NCBI RefSeq assembly: GCF_900215355.1
Contig: NZ_OBEA01000001.1
Location: 806,001 to 870,000 of the forward strand
Length of the DNA stretch: 64,000 bases
Reading direction: 5' to 3'
Source: Pseudooceanicola antarcticus
GTDB taxonomy: Bacteria; Pseudomonadota; Alphaproteobacteria; Rhodobacterales; Rhodobacteraceae
Under the pieces are notes generated by a model. The model worked only from the letters and a program-made list of their open reading frames with translations. It was not told the DNA's origin and made no database searches. Positions 16,054 through 23,706 of this stretch are shown one piece after another. Each line of letters starts with the position of its first letter. Positions within the stretch are counted from its first letter, which is position 1. A program made the translations under genes and the position numbers.

Positions 16054-16429
16054 TTTCGATCGAGAGAACGATGCGGCAAGACGCCCGGAGGAGGCTCGAT
16101 GTGGTTCGGCCATTCTGGACGCAGGCAAGTCACCTGCAGATTGGGTTTCCTGGTTGCAGGAGTACCGCCAGATCAACATCGCTGAGCGAACGTTGCGGGA
16201 GAAGGCGAACCGCTTGGGGGCGTGCTTTCGGATCGGCAATGCCATGATCATCACCCCCGAACAGATCGATGAAATTCTGACGGAGGATTGGAAGTGCCGC
16301 TCGAACCGTACCTCAGAGGCAAGGTCTATTGGGTCAAAGGCTGGATCGAATACAACAGTCGCCCGATCGCCGGCCCATATCGACAAAGCACGAGATCGAC
16401 TTCGGAAGCTGGCGCGCGGGACTGGATAA
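16043..16429 (+). CDS. Xis-like winged-helix protein, copy 2
   Basis: About 128 residues if started at GTG 16043; the start is uncertain because the best ribosome site nearby (GGAGGAGG, 16087-16094) serves a different frame. Core: DWVSWLQEYRQINIAERTLREKANRLGACFRIGNAMIITPEQIDEIL, clearly parallel to copy 1. The tail KARDRLRKLARG is typical of the group. The 3' third overlaps the integrase gene in another frame. Tandem paralogs or a recently shifted duplicate are both possible. Confidence 0.6.
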   Translation: MGSDFDRENDAARRPEEARCGSAILDAGKSPADWVSWLQEYRQINIAERTLREKANRLGACFRIGNAMIITPEQIDEILTEDWKCRSNRTSEARSIGSKAGSNTTVARSPAHIDKARDRLRKLARGTG

Positions 16430-17400
16430 GCGAAGAAACCGAGTTACAGATCCGCAAGCACATCGTCGGCGAGGAGCGGGCGCTTCGCTTCGCGGATGCA
16501 ACCGAACTCTACCAGCCTGACAGTAGGAGTGCCCGCCAACTACTACCGATCCTCGATGAGATCGGCAGTTTGCCCCTTGCGGCCATTACCGGGCGCTTGC
16601 TGAAGAACCTCGGTCCGAAGCTACGCCCGAACGCGTCCACGGATACTTGGTGGCGGGAAATCGTTACGCCAGCGCGGGCGGTCATCAACAATGCGCACGA
16701 GCTGAAGGGGACGCCACTGCTGCGCGTGCGTCGCTATGACCAATTCGAGCGCAACGCCCAGGACAAGCGCCGCGGCAAGACCAGCCGTGTTGAGCGGGTT
16801 CCGGCAACACGGGCCTGGATCGACGCCTTCTGTGCAGAAGCCGATCCGTACAATGCAGCCATGGCGCGCTTCATGTTCGAAACGGCCGCCAGGATTGATC
16901 AGGCAGTTTCTCTGACCCCGGACGATCTGCGCCCGGAGAAATCCCAGGTCCGGGTCAAAGCTCAGAAGGGACATCCGGAAAGCTGGATAACCGTCTCATC
17001 GGAAATGATGGAGGAGCTGCAGGAGTTGCGTCCCAAGCGTCCCCGCAACCGCAGGACTGGGGCGATCTTGCCGCCGCGGGTCTTCGGGTATGCGAGCTCG
17101 ACCGGCTACAACAACCGCTGGAAGACGATCTGCCGCCGCGCGGGTATTCCGTACCTCTCGGCTCATGCCGCAGGACGGCACGGATTCTTCACCGAGCTGG
17201 TCATACGTCAGGGCGTGGACCCTGTTACTGCCGCGCGGGCGGGTCGGTGGTCCGATGCCAATCTGCCGATGAGCATCTACGCCCATCCGGAGAGCGATGA
17301 GGCCGACATTCGGGCGCGTTTTCGTACACGGTCCGTACAGACGGACTCGTCGAATAATGATAACCTACAGAAAGAAAATGGAGAAATGGGCAATGGATAA
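16294..17400 (+). CDS. int: Tyrosine recombinase (integrase) of the element
   Basis: 368 residues from GTG 16294, chosen because GGAGG lies 7 bases upstream. N-terminal arm and core-binding domains (~1-180), then the catalytic domain: Arg in ETAARIDQAVSL, Lys in VKAQKGHPES, H-x-x-x-R-H in SAHAAGRHGFFTEL, Trp in AGRWSD and the nucleophile Tyr in MSIYAHPE. The AHAAGRHG form is usual for the Rhodobacterales integrase group that targets tRNA genes. The gene ends 2 bp before the right attachment repeat. It should catalyse integration into and excision from tRNA-Arg(CCT). Confidence 0.93.
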   Translation: MPLEPYLRGKVYWVKGWIEYNSRPIAGPYRQSTRSTSEAGARDWISEETELQIRKHIVGEERALRFADATELYQPDSRSARQLLPILDEIGSLPLAAITGRLLKNLGPKLRPNASTDTWWREIVTPARAVINNAHELKGTPLLRVRRYDQFERNAQDKRRGKTSRVERVPATRAWIDAFCAEADPYNAAMARFMFETAARIDQAVSLTPDDLRPEKSQVRVKAQKGHPESWITVSSEMMEELQELRPKRPRNRRTGAILPPRVFGYASSTGYNNRWKTICRRAGIPYLSAHAAGRHGFFTELVIRQGVDPVTAARAGRWSDANLPMSIYAHPESDEADIRARFRTRSVQTDSSNNDNLQKENGEMGNG

Positions 17401-17402
17401 CA

Positions 17403-17449
17403 CCCTCCTAAGGGGCAGGTTGCAGGTTCGAATCCTGCCGGGGTCACCA
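17403..17449 (+). repeat. Internal att site: 47 bp direct repeat copy 2
   Basis: Identical to 3139-3185 across 47 bp, then diverges. It marks the right end of the integrase-bearing element and the left end of the second segment. Only the 3' half of the tRNA is present, so it is not a functional tRNA gene. Confidence 0.93.
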
Positions 17450-17558
17450 TGAAATCAATGACACAGGTGGAGTTAAGGGGTTTCTCTCTGGTTCATTGAA
17501 CCAAGGAAGGTCCACCGAACTCCAGCGAGCCGGCGGCGCGACGCAGGTAGTGCGGTGA

Positions 17559-17675
17559 AAACTGGCCGTATGTCGCCTTGGAAAGCCTGGCGGTGGCGTT
17601 CAGTATCAATTGCCTAAGCGCATTGATGAATTGGTCAGTGAAGGCTTCATCATGAAAGTAAACGAGCTGAGGTGA
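17559..17675 (+). pseudogene. C-terminal remnant of a TNT-domain (DUF4237) NAD-glycohydrolase toxin
   Basis: An open stretch of 38 codons with no start ends in GKPGGGVQYQLPKRIDELVSE and GFI, the signature C-terminus of TNT toxins (FGxPGGGxQYxLP...LVxxGxL). An in-frame TGA at 17556 lies just upstream, and the preceding SPW of the motif is found in another frame, so at least one indel broke it. The upstream toxin body is missing at the att junction. TNT domains degrade NAD+ and tip polymorphic toxins. It lies directly before an Imm63-like gene, the usual toxin-immunity order. Confidence 0.65.
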
Positions 17676-17676
17676 C

Positions 17677-17916
17677 ATGACACTTGATGAGATCACGAGC
17701 TGTTTCTTCGAGTATGCGCTGCAGCAGGGGAAGCCTTACAAGAACTTTCCACTAGGTACGGACATTGAGGAATTTGGTGCGCCGTATATTGAAATATCAA
17801 CATCCGGCAAGGCCGCCATAGTGGCCAGGGATCGAGGTGAGGAGTGCCTGAGAAGGGAAACAAATTCACCGAAAGTCCTGGCTCAGTGGGATTTCGAAAT
17901 GTTCAACAGGCGTTGA
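17677..17916 (+). CDS. Imm63-like immunity protein (orphan)
   Basis: 79 residues. The central part FGAPYIEISTSGKAAIVARD, followed by RGEECLRRET and WDFEMF, matches the Imm63 pattern (xxPHIEV...Y.YVV.ERG.E..RR.T....LLYWVFED.TF), an immunity family that accompanies TNT toxins. It ends soon after this region, shorter than many Imm63 proteins, so it may be truncated. Starts 1 bp after the toxin remnant's stop. May persist because it protects against toxins of neighbours. Confidence 0.65.
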   Translation: MTLDEITSCFFEYALQQGKPYKNFPLGTDIEEFGAPYIEISTSGKAAIVARDRGEECLRRETNSPKVLAQWDFEMFNRR

Positions 17917-17990
17917 GTTCAGACCTCTGATAGAGATAGCCCGCATTTGCATGCTCCGCTCGAATTCTGACGCTGACCTAGGTTCAGGCT

Positions 17991-18395
17991 TCACAACCAG
18001 TAGATGACGACTGCAGCGAGAGCGATGGTGGAGAGAAAGACCTTGGGGCAGCGGTTGTAGCGGATCGCCACACGCCGCCAGTCTTTGAGCCCGCCGAACA
18101 TGATCGCGATCGCTGCCCGACAGGGCATTCCGAAGGAATGTCCCGAGAGGGGTGTTTCACCTTTGCCTTGCGCCGCTTTCGGCCCGCGATGCAGGTGCGC
18201 CTCGCTTTGTCTTTCAACGCGTCTCTGAACCAGTCGGCATCATGGCCGCGATCCCCGGGCAATCAGTCGACCTTCGGCAGGCTGCTCAGCAGCGCCCGCG
18301 CAGCGATGTCGTCGCTGACCAGTCTTGCCGTGACGAACAGATTGAGCGGCCGCCCTTGGCCATCTGCTCGTCGGTCAGCCGGAAAGGTCGCTCAT
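17991..18395 (-). pseudogene. IS5-family transposase remnant
   Basis: Degraded minus-strand transposase. The 5' end near 18395 reads MSDL-F-RLTDEQMA with a one-base loss. An internal deletion then joins GRPLNLFVTARLVSDDIAAR and LLSSLPKVD, followed by a TGA where Trp is expected, then PGDRGHDADWFRDALKDKA. A replaced patch near 18110-18140 comes before the usual end MFGGLKDWRRVAIRYNR...FLSTIALAAVVIYWL. Not functional. Confidence 0.8.
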
Positions 18396-18535
18396 GTCAT
18401 CGATCCGTTTTCAGAGCCGTGAGCCACGCCGAATAGCGACAATCAATGCATCCTGAACCTGGTGGAGGCGAGCCTGGCGCCAATGACAAGTGGAGTCCGG
18501 GCGGTTATGCAAGTGGGGGAGTGGCAGAGGCCGCT

Positions 18536-18883
18536 ATGGATTTAAGTTCGATAACTGCACAAGTACAGTGTCGTGGAGCTCAGGCTTTGACAGAAGAAAG
18601 TAAGCCCAGAAAAGTCTTTGTTGGATATGACACGATTGGTGGTGTGAAGGTGAAGCGGTGGCGGTACGAGGGCCTCAAACCGCGCCCCATCTTACGCATC
18701 CCGGATTTGTTCCAGGAACGGACTTGGAGTGTCCGACGGGAGGAAGAAAGGTATCTCTTTGAATTTTGGGCCGCCCGGCAGGGTGGAGGAACTGATACCT
18801 ACGAGATTTCTAAAGAGGACTTCGATGGGGTTCTGTCGGGAAAACTGGTGCTTGAGGATTTGGCGAGGAAGTACTGTCGATAG
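18536..18883 (+). CDS. Orphan protein of unknown function
   Basis: 115 residues from ATG 18536, which has GAGG six bases upstream; ATG 18446 would add a low-complexity Gly/Pro segment and seems less likely. No family recognised. It is soluble, with aromatic-rich strands (KVKRWRYEGLKPRP, ERYLFEFWAARQ) and a helical C-terminus (SKEDFDGVLSGKLVLEDLAR). Lower GC than the host. Lying between IS5 fragments and near an orphan immunity gene, it could be another immunity protein; this is a guess from context. Confidence 0.5.
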   Translation: MDLSSITAQVQCRGAQALTEESKPRKVFVGYDTIGGVKVKRWRYEGLKPRPILRIPDLFQERTWSVRREEERYLFEFWAARQGGGTDTYEISKEDFDGVLSGKLVLEDLARKYCR

Positions 18884-18937
18884 ACGGCAGTGAATTTGGT
18901 CTGCCTAGGGGCAGGATGCTTGACCAGTAGACGACCG

Positions 18938-18973
18938 GAGCCTGGTGTTCATGCCGCCTTTGGTTCGACCGAG
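18938..18973 (-). pseudogene. Short IS5-family transposase fragment
   Basis: Twelve codons on the minus strand read LGRTKGGMNTRL, the conserved mid-region of IS5-type transposases; neither side continues the frame usefully. It lies upstream of the other IS5 remnant's start, so it comes from a second copy or a rearrangement. Confidence 0.45.
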
Positions 18974-18988
18974 CAGACGACTACCCCC

Positions 18989-19035
18989 CCCTCCTAAGGG
19001 GCAGGTTGCAGGTTCGAATCCTGCCGGGGTCACCA
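18989..19035 (+). repeat. attR: 47 bp direct repeat copy 3
   Basis: Third identical copy of the tRNA-Arg 3' half. Beyond it, GC-rich host sequence resumes with a conserved metabolic locus, so this is the outer right boundary of the island. Confidence 0.93.
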
Positions 19036-19135
19036 TTTCTCCTGACACAAAGACTTGGCGCGGAAACGCGAAACGCGCGCCGGGTGGGGCGCGCGGTTCT
19101 GTCTTGCGATGGTCTTCTCCGGCGGCCGGAGGGGC

Positions 19136-20230
19136 TCAGACGCGGGGCAGTTCCGAGAAGATCTCGGGGCCGTCCTCGCGCAGGATGACGATCTCTTCCA
19201 GGCGCAGGCCGAACTTGCCCTCAAGGTAGACGCCCGGCTCGATCGAGAAGACATTGCCGGTGGCCAGGGGCGTCTGGGACGTGCCGGTGATGTAGGGCGG
19301 CTCGTGGATGTCGATGCCCAGGCCGTGGCCGGTGCGGTGCAGGAAGCGGTCGCCGTAGCCTGCCTCGGTGATCACGCCGCGCGCGGCGGCGTCCACGGCG
19401 CTGGCGGGCGCGCCGGGTTTGGCGGCGGCCAGGGCGGCCTGCACGGCGGCCTCGACCACGTCGCGGACCTTCAGGAACTCGGGGTCGGGATCGGGGCCGA
19501 ACCAGCGGCAGCGGGTCATGTCCGAGGGATAGCCGTCGAGCACGCAGCCGGTGTCGATCAGCACGGCCATGTTCTCGCCCAGGGCCGTGGCGCCGGGGTG
19601 GTGGTGCGGGAAGGCGCCGTTGCCGCCGAAGCAGACAGAGCAGAAGGCGGTGGCGGCGCCATTGGCCTTGTAGTGGGCCTCGATCAGCTCGACCACCTGG
19701 GCCTCGGTCATGCCGGGCTTCAGGGCGGCGAAGGCGGCCTCGACGGCGGCATCGTTGAGCAGGTGCGAGGCCTTGATGCGGGCGGCTTCATCCGCGTCCT
19801 TCAGGGTGCGCAGCAGGCCGACGGTATCCTCGGTGAAGCGGCGGCGCGGGCTCTCGAGGCTGTCGAGCAGCAGCAGGGCGAAATCGGCGCGCATGGTCTC
19901 GTCGATGACAACCGACAGGCCGGGACGGCGGGCGTTGCTGGCGTCCAGCAGCGCATCCAGCGCGGCGCGGGGGCCATCGTCATCGGCCCAGGTGAAGAGC
20001 GGCAGGGAGGTGACCTCCTTCGCCATGCCGGCGTTGAGCGAGGGCATCAGGAAGCCCGCGTGATCGGCGCTGACCAGCAGCATCACGGGGCGTTCGTCGC
20101 CATGGGGGTTGAGCCCGGTCAGCCAGGCCATGTGGCTGGAGGGGCCCAGCACCACCAGGTCGGTTTCGGTTTCCGCCATCCGGGCGCGCAGCCGCGAGAG
20201 GCGCTCTTCGGCCTGCATCAGATAGGACAT
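19136..20230 (-). CDS. M24-family Xaa-Pro peptidase
   Basis: 364 residues: N-terminal creatinase-like domain (~1-130) and C-terminal pita-bread domain. Metal ligands visible: Asp in LIDTG, Asp in YPSDMTR, His in HRTGHGLG, Glu in SIEPGVY and Glu in RLEEI. Such enzymes remove a residue N-terminal to proline or open related amide bonds, in the cytoplasm. It follows the peptide-binding protein gene on the same strand by 70 bp, so it probably hydrolyses the peptide brought in by the adjoining ABC importer. Confidence 0.9.
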   Translation of the reverse strand: MSYLMQAEERLSRLRARMAETETDLVVLGPSSHMAWLTGLNPHGDERPVMLLVSADHAGFLMPSLNAGMAKEVTSLPLFTWADDDGPRAALDALLDASNARRPGLSVVIDETMRADFALLLLDSLESPRRRFTEDTVGLLRTLKDADEAARIKASHLLNDAAVEAAFAALKPGMTEAQVVELIEAHYKANGAATAFCSVCFGGNGAFPHHHPGATALGENMAVLIDTGCVLDGYPSDMTRCRWFGPDPDPEFLKVRDVVEAAVQAALAAAKPGAPASAVDAAARGVITEAGYGDRFLHRTGHGLGIDIHEPPYITGTSQTPLATGNVFSIEPGVYLEGKFGLRLEEIVILREDGPEIFSELPRV

Positions 20231-20300
20231 TCTTTACTCCTGAAACGAAACGGGCCGCCGGAGAACCGGCGACCCTGTGGTCTTGCGGGCGGTCGAAGGA

Positions 20301-21890
20301 TTACTCCTTCTCGACCAGCCGGTAGTAGACGAAGTCGGAGGTCGCGCCGTTGACGTAACCCGAGACATTGCCGCCCATGGCAACCTCGTAGGAGGCCTGG
20401 AACATGATCACGATGGGAGAGCTCTCCTGCACCTTGGCCTGCAGGTCACGGTACATGTCGAGACGCTTCTCGGGATCGGCTTCCGACAGCGCGGCCATGG
20501 TCTTGGTGTTCAGCTCGTCCGGCACGGCCCAGGCGTTCCGCCAGGTGGTGGTGGCCTGGTAGTTGTCGTCCGAGTTGTCCGAGTTGTAGGCGAAGGCCTT
20601 GGCGTTGGAGTGCGGGTCCATGAAGTCGGGGCCCCAGTACAGCAGCATCGCCTGGTGGGTCCGCTCACGGTACTTGGTGATCACCTGGGCGCCGGTGCCG
20701 GGCAGGATCTCGAACTCGATGCCTGCGTCGGCGAAGCTGGCCTGCAGCGATTGCGCCATGTCGGTGAAGGGGGCCGCGTTGATCACGTCCAGCGTCACTT
20801 CGATGGGGGTCTCGATGCCGGCGTCTGCCAGGATCTGCTTGGCCTTCTCGGGATCATAGGTGAAGGGCGTCTCGTCGTAGGAGCCGGGGAAACCCTTCGG
20901 CCAGAAGGCCTGGTGGACCTCCATCTGGCCCTTGATGATCGTGTCGGTCATGCCGGTGTAGTCGACCAGGTAGCGCGCGGCTTCCCAGACGGCCGGGTCG
21001 GTCAGGCTGTCGGTCTTCTGGTTGAACGACAGGAAGTGCACGGCGGCCTGCGGGAAGGTCTCGACCTTGATGTCATCGCTGGACAGCGAGGCGATCTGGT
21101 CGGGGGTCAGGTTGCGGGCCATGTCGATGTCGCCCTGTTCCAGCAGCAGCTGCTGGGTGGCGGCTTCGGCCACGTGGCGGATGATCACCTGGGACATCTC
21201 GGGCGCGCCCTTGAAGTAGTCCTCGTTGGCGGCCATGCGCACCATCTGACCGGGGGTGTAGGCGGTCAGCTCGAAGGGACCGGAGCCTGCCGAGTTGGCG
21301 TTCAGCCAGGCATTGCCCATGTCGCCGTCTTCCTCGTGCTCCATCACCAGCGCCTTGTCGACGATGGAGGCGGGGCGCGCGGCCAGCACGTTCAGAACGA
21401 AGGCGGGCGAGAAGTCGCCCTCGTATTTCACCGTCACGACGTTGCCGTCGGCGGTGACCAAGTCGTCCACGTTCTCCGGGGTCCAGCCGAGCTGGGCCAG
21501 GATGAAGGCGGGCGTCAGGTTCAGCTTGATCACGCGGGTCAGCGAGAACAGCACGTCCTCGGCGGTCACCGGGTTGCCGGAGTTGAAGACCGCGTCATCG
21601 CGCAGGGTGAAGGCGATGGTCTTGGCCTCGGCGTCCATCTCCCAGTCGGTGGCGATGCCGGGGGCCAGGACGGTGGGATCTTCCGCATCGTACTGGACCA
21701 GGCGGTCGTAGAGGTTGGTCACGAGCTCACCGGAGGTGAATTCATAGGCCTGCGCCGGGTCGATCGCGACGATGTCGTCGATGTTCTGGGCGATGACCAG
21801 GACGTCATCGGGCGTGTCGGCCAGGGCCGCGGTGCCCGCCAGGGGCAGCGCGAGCGCCGAGGCAAACAGCGCGGATTTCAGCATGTTCAT
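20301..21890 (-). CDS. Peptide ABC transporter substrate-binding protein (DppA/OppA family)
   Basis: 529 residues with a Sec signal peptide (MNMLKSALFASALALPLAG, cut after ALA at about residue 24) and the SBP_bac_5 fold. Landmarks are the early LYDRLVQYD, the VLFSLTRV segment after VTAEDV, and a C-terminal hinge region. Periplasmic solute receptor for the dipeptide/oligopeptide importer encoded divergently from 22663. Sits between the Xre-cupin regulator and the M24 peptidase on the minus strand. Confidence 0.93.
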   Translation of the reverse strand: MNMLKSALFASALALPLAGTAALADTPDDVLVIAQNIDDIVAIDPAQAYEFTSGELVTNLYDRLVQYDAEDPTVLAPGIATDWEMDAEAKTIAFTLRDDAVFNSGNPVTAEDVLFSLTRVIKLNLTPAFILAQLGWTPENVDDLVTADGNVVTVKYEGDFSPAFVLNVLAARPASIVDKALVMEHEEDGDMGNAWLNANSAGSGPFELTAYTPGQMVRMAANEDYFKGAPEMSQVIIRHVAEAATQQLLLEQGDIDMARNLTPDQIASLSSDDIKVETFPQAAVHFLSFNQKTDSLTDPAVWEAARYLVDYTGMTDTIIKGQMEVHQAFWPKGFPGSYDETPFTYDPEKAKQILADAGIETPIEVTLDVINAAPFTDMAQSLQASFADAGIEFEILPGTGAQVITKYRERTHQAMLLYWGPDFMDPHSNAKAFAYNSDNSDDNYQATTTWRNAWAVPDELNTKTMAALSEADPEKRLDMYRDLQAKVQESSPIVIMFQASYEVAMGGNVSGYVNGATSDFVYYRLVEKE

Positions 21891-21932
21891 GTGGCTCTCC
21901 TTGTTGGGGTTGAGTGAGCGGGGTGGCGTTGC

Positions 21933-22544
21933 TCAGCTTTCCAGCTGCGCCATCTCCGGTAGTTTCATCCCGCCCTTGCGGTTCAGCACGGCCAGGGTGC
22001 CGGTCCAGAGAATCCGGACAGGCTTGTCGGTGGGATTGGTCCAGGAATGGGGCCGCAGCCCGCTGTAATGCAGGCTGTCACCGGCCTTCATCCGGATGAC
22101 CTGTCCGTCGAGGGTCTGCTCGATCTCGCCGTCCAGGATATAGATGATCTCTTCGCCCTCGTGGCTGACCACCTCCGAGGTGTAACCGGCGGGCACATGC
22201 AGGATGTAGCTCGACAGCTCGGCGCCGGGGAAATCGGTGGCCAGGTTCTCGTAGCCGATGGAGGAGCCATTCAGCGAGAACTGGGGTCGCGTTTCAGAGC
22301 GGGTCAGGCTTTCGGTGGGGCCCGGCGCGGCGATGAAATACTCCAGAGTGACATCCAGCGCCGCGGCAATCTGCGCCAGGGTGCCGAGAGAGGGCGTGGC
22401 GTTGTCGCGCTCGACCTGGCTGAGGTAGCCGACCGAAACTCCCGCGCTGTCGCACAATGCCTGCAGAGTCAGCCCAAGCTGCTTTCGGCGCTTGCGAATA
22501 AGCGGTCCGAGCTGCCGCTCTGCTTTCTGCTTCTCCCGTGCCAT
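21933..22544 (-). CDS. Xre-cupin transcriptional regulator
   Basis: 203 residues from ATG 22544, chosen because GGAGGA lies seven bases upstream; the longer ATG at 22565 lacks a site. Xre HTH (~13-70; LQALCDSAGVSVGYLSQVER) joined to a cupin (VVSHEGEEIIYILDGEIEQT, GDSLHYSGLRPHSW). Xre-cupin proteins commonly control amino acid or polyamine uptake with a small ligand in the cupin. It divides the two arms of the peptide locus and probably binds the AT-rich repeats in the divergent promoter. Confidence 0.9.
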   Translation of the reverse strand: MAREKQKAERQLGPLIRKRRKQLGLTLQALCDSAGVSVGYLSQVERDNATPSLGTLAQIAAALDVTLEYFIAAPGPTESLTRSETRPQFSLNGSSIGYENLATDFPGAELSSYILHVPAGYTSEVVSHEGEEIIYILDGEIEQTLDGQVIRMKAGDSLHYSGLRPHSWTNPTDKPVRILWTGTLAVLNRKGGMKLPEMAQLES

Positions 22545-22578
22545 GGCACGTTCCTCCGAGATCATTTCCCCTACGGTA

Positions 22579-22610
22579 CAAAAATTTTTTTACTATGGCA
22601 AAAATTTTTT
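22579..22610. promoter_or_regulatory. Twin AT-rich operator in the divergent promoter
   Basis: The 12-mer CAAAAATTTTTT occurs at 22579-22590 and 22599-22610, so centres are 20 bp (two helical turns) apart. Each is a near-palindrome and the pair lies between the divergent regulator and permease genes. It is the most likely binding site of the Xre-cupin regulator, covering both promoters. Confidence 0.55.
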
Positions 22611-22662
22611 GTAGAACTGGTGGCGAGATTTCACTCGACCGATGCCAAAGGAGGCGCTGACC

Positions 22663-23706
22663 TTGGCGACAGAAGCAACAATGGCCGTCCGGGCCGGACG
22701 CGGCGTAAGGGGGATTGGCGGTTTCGTCGTGGTCACCGCGCTGACCTTCCTGGGCCTGCTGGCGATCACCTTCTTCATCGGGCGCGTGGTGCCCATCGAC
22801 CCCGTGCTCTCGGTGGTCGGGGACCGCGCGACGCAAGCGCAATACGACGCGGCGCGCATCGCCATGGGGCTGGACCGGCCGATGGTCGTGCAGTTCTTCG
22901 ACTACGTCTGGTCGGTGATGCAGGGCGACCTTGGCAAATCGATCTCGACCAACCGGCCTGTCGCCGACGATCTGCTGCGGGTCTTCCCGGCGACGCTCGA
23001 GATGGCCACCCTGGGCATCTTCATCGGTGTCGTCCTCGGCGTACCCGCCGGAGTCTGGGCCGCAACGCGACGCGGCGAATGGGTCGACCAGGTGATGCGC
23101 GTCTTCGCGCTGCTCGGCTACTCGGTGCCCGCCTTCTGGCTGGGCCTCGTCGGTCTGGCGATCTTCTATGCCGGTCTGGGCTGGGTCGCGGGGCCGGGGC
23201 GGCTGGACATCTTCTATGAGGGCCTGGTGCCCGCGCGCACCAATGTCATGCTGATCGACGCCGCGCTGGCGGGCGACTGGGATGTCTTCTGGAACGCGCT
23301 CTCGCATCTCGTGCTGCCGGCCTCGATCCTGGGCTTCTTCTCGCTGGCCTTCATCGCGCGGATGACCCGCAGCTTCATGCTGGACCAGCTGGGCCAGGAG
23401 TTCATCACCACCGCCCGCGTCAAGGGCGTGCCAGAATGGCGGGTGATCTGGGTGCATGGCTTCAAGCCGATCCGCGTGCCGCTGATCACCGTCATCGGCC
23501 TCAGCTACGCCGCGCTGCTGGAAGGGTCCGTGATGATCGAGACCGTCTTCAGCTGGCCCGGCATCGGCAACTACCTGACCACGGCGCTGCTGAATGCCGA
23601 CATGAACGCCGTTCTGGGCGCGACGCTCGTGATCGGCTCTGTCTTCATCCTGATCAACAAGATCTCGGACGTGCTCTACCGCGTCCTCGACCCGAGGAGC
23701 AAATGA
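22663..23706 (+). CDS. Peptide ABC transporter permease (DppB-like)
   Basis: 347 residues. Start set at TTG 22663 because AAGGAGG lies eight bases before it; ATG 22642 and 22681 have no good site. Six membrane helices expected: N-terminal helix (VVVTALTFLGLLAITFFIGR), periplasmic loop, then the binding-protein-dependent permease domain with the EAA-type loop (EFITTARVKGVPEWRVIWVH). Forms the inner-membrane channel with the next gene. Stop overlaps the next ATG (ATGA). Confidence 0.92.
   Translation: MATEATMAVRAGRGVRGIGGFVVVTALTFLGLLAITFFIGRVVPIDPVLSVVGDRATQAQYDAARIAMGLDRPMVVQFFDYVWSVMQGDLGKSISTNRPVADDLLRVFPATLEMATLGIFIGVVLGVPAGVWAATRRGEWVDQVMRVFALLGYSVPAFWLGLVGLAIFYAGLGWVAGPGRLDIFYEGLVPARTNVMLIDAALAGDWDVFWNALSHLVLPASILGFFSLAFIARMTRSFMLDQLGQEFITTARVKGVPEWRVIWVHGFKPIRVPLITVIGLSYAALLEGSVMIETVFSWPGIGNYLTTALLNADMNAVLGATLVIGSVFILINKISDVLYRVLDPRSK

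Larger units (their letters stand above)
3186..17449. mobile_element. Integrative mobilizable element with RepC, ColE1-type mob genes and defence cargo
   Basis: A 14.3 kb segment between tRNA-derived direct repeats. Contents in order: RepC-like initiator, mobC, mobA with nested mobB and mobD, IS3 OrfA-like gene, metallophosphoesterase, SauUSI-like restriction protein, dCTP deaminase plus partner, Xre-ImmA plus partner, Xre regulator, two Xis-like genes and the integrase next to the right repeat. No type IV secretion, coupling-protein or phage structural genes are present, so transfer would depend on a helper. Base composition and codon use from 10.5 to 14.8 kb are visibly lower in GC than the host. 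Confidence 0.9.
17450..19035. mobile_element. Second tandem segment between att copies 2 and 3 (remnant)
   Basis: A 1.6 kb segment flanked by the same tRNA-derived repeats but lacking an integrase. It carries a degraded TNT toxin tip, an Imm63-like gene, IS5 transposase pieces and an orphan gene. It could be the decayed remnant of an earlier element at this tRNA, or chromosomal sequence trapped between two att sites; with flanking repeats it could in principle be moved in trans. Confidence 0.7.

Noticed and set aside
3186-17449. Island as a prophage
   Set aside because: No terminase, portal, capsid, tail or lysis genes; the phosphoesterase and integrase alone do not make a phage.
3186-17449. 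Island as a self-transmissible ICE
   Set aside because: No VirB/Tra secretion genes or coupling ATPase; only relaxase and accessory mobilization genes are present.
17493-17696. 67-residue minus-strand frame
   Set aside because: It is opposite the TNT remnant, whose motif on the plus strand is much more convincing.
17403-19035. att copies 2 and 3 as further tRNA genes
   Set aside because: Only the anticodon-to-3' half is present; no acceptor 5' strand or D arm precedes them.
20277-21917. 546-residue antisense frame over the peptide-binding protein
   Set aside because: Gly/Val/His-rich shadow of the signal-peptide-bearing binding protein.
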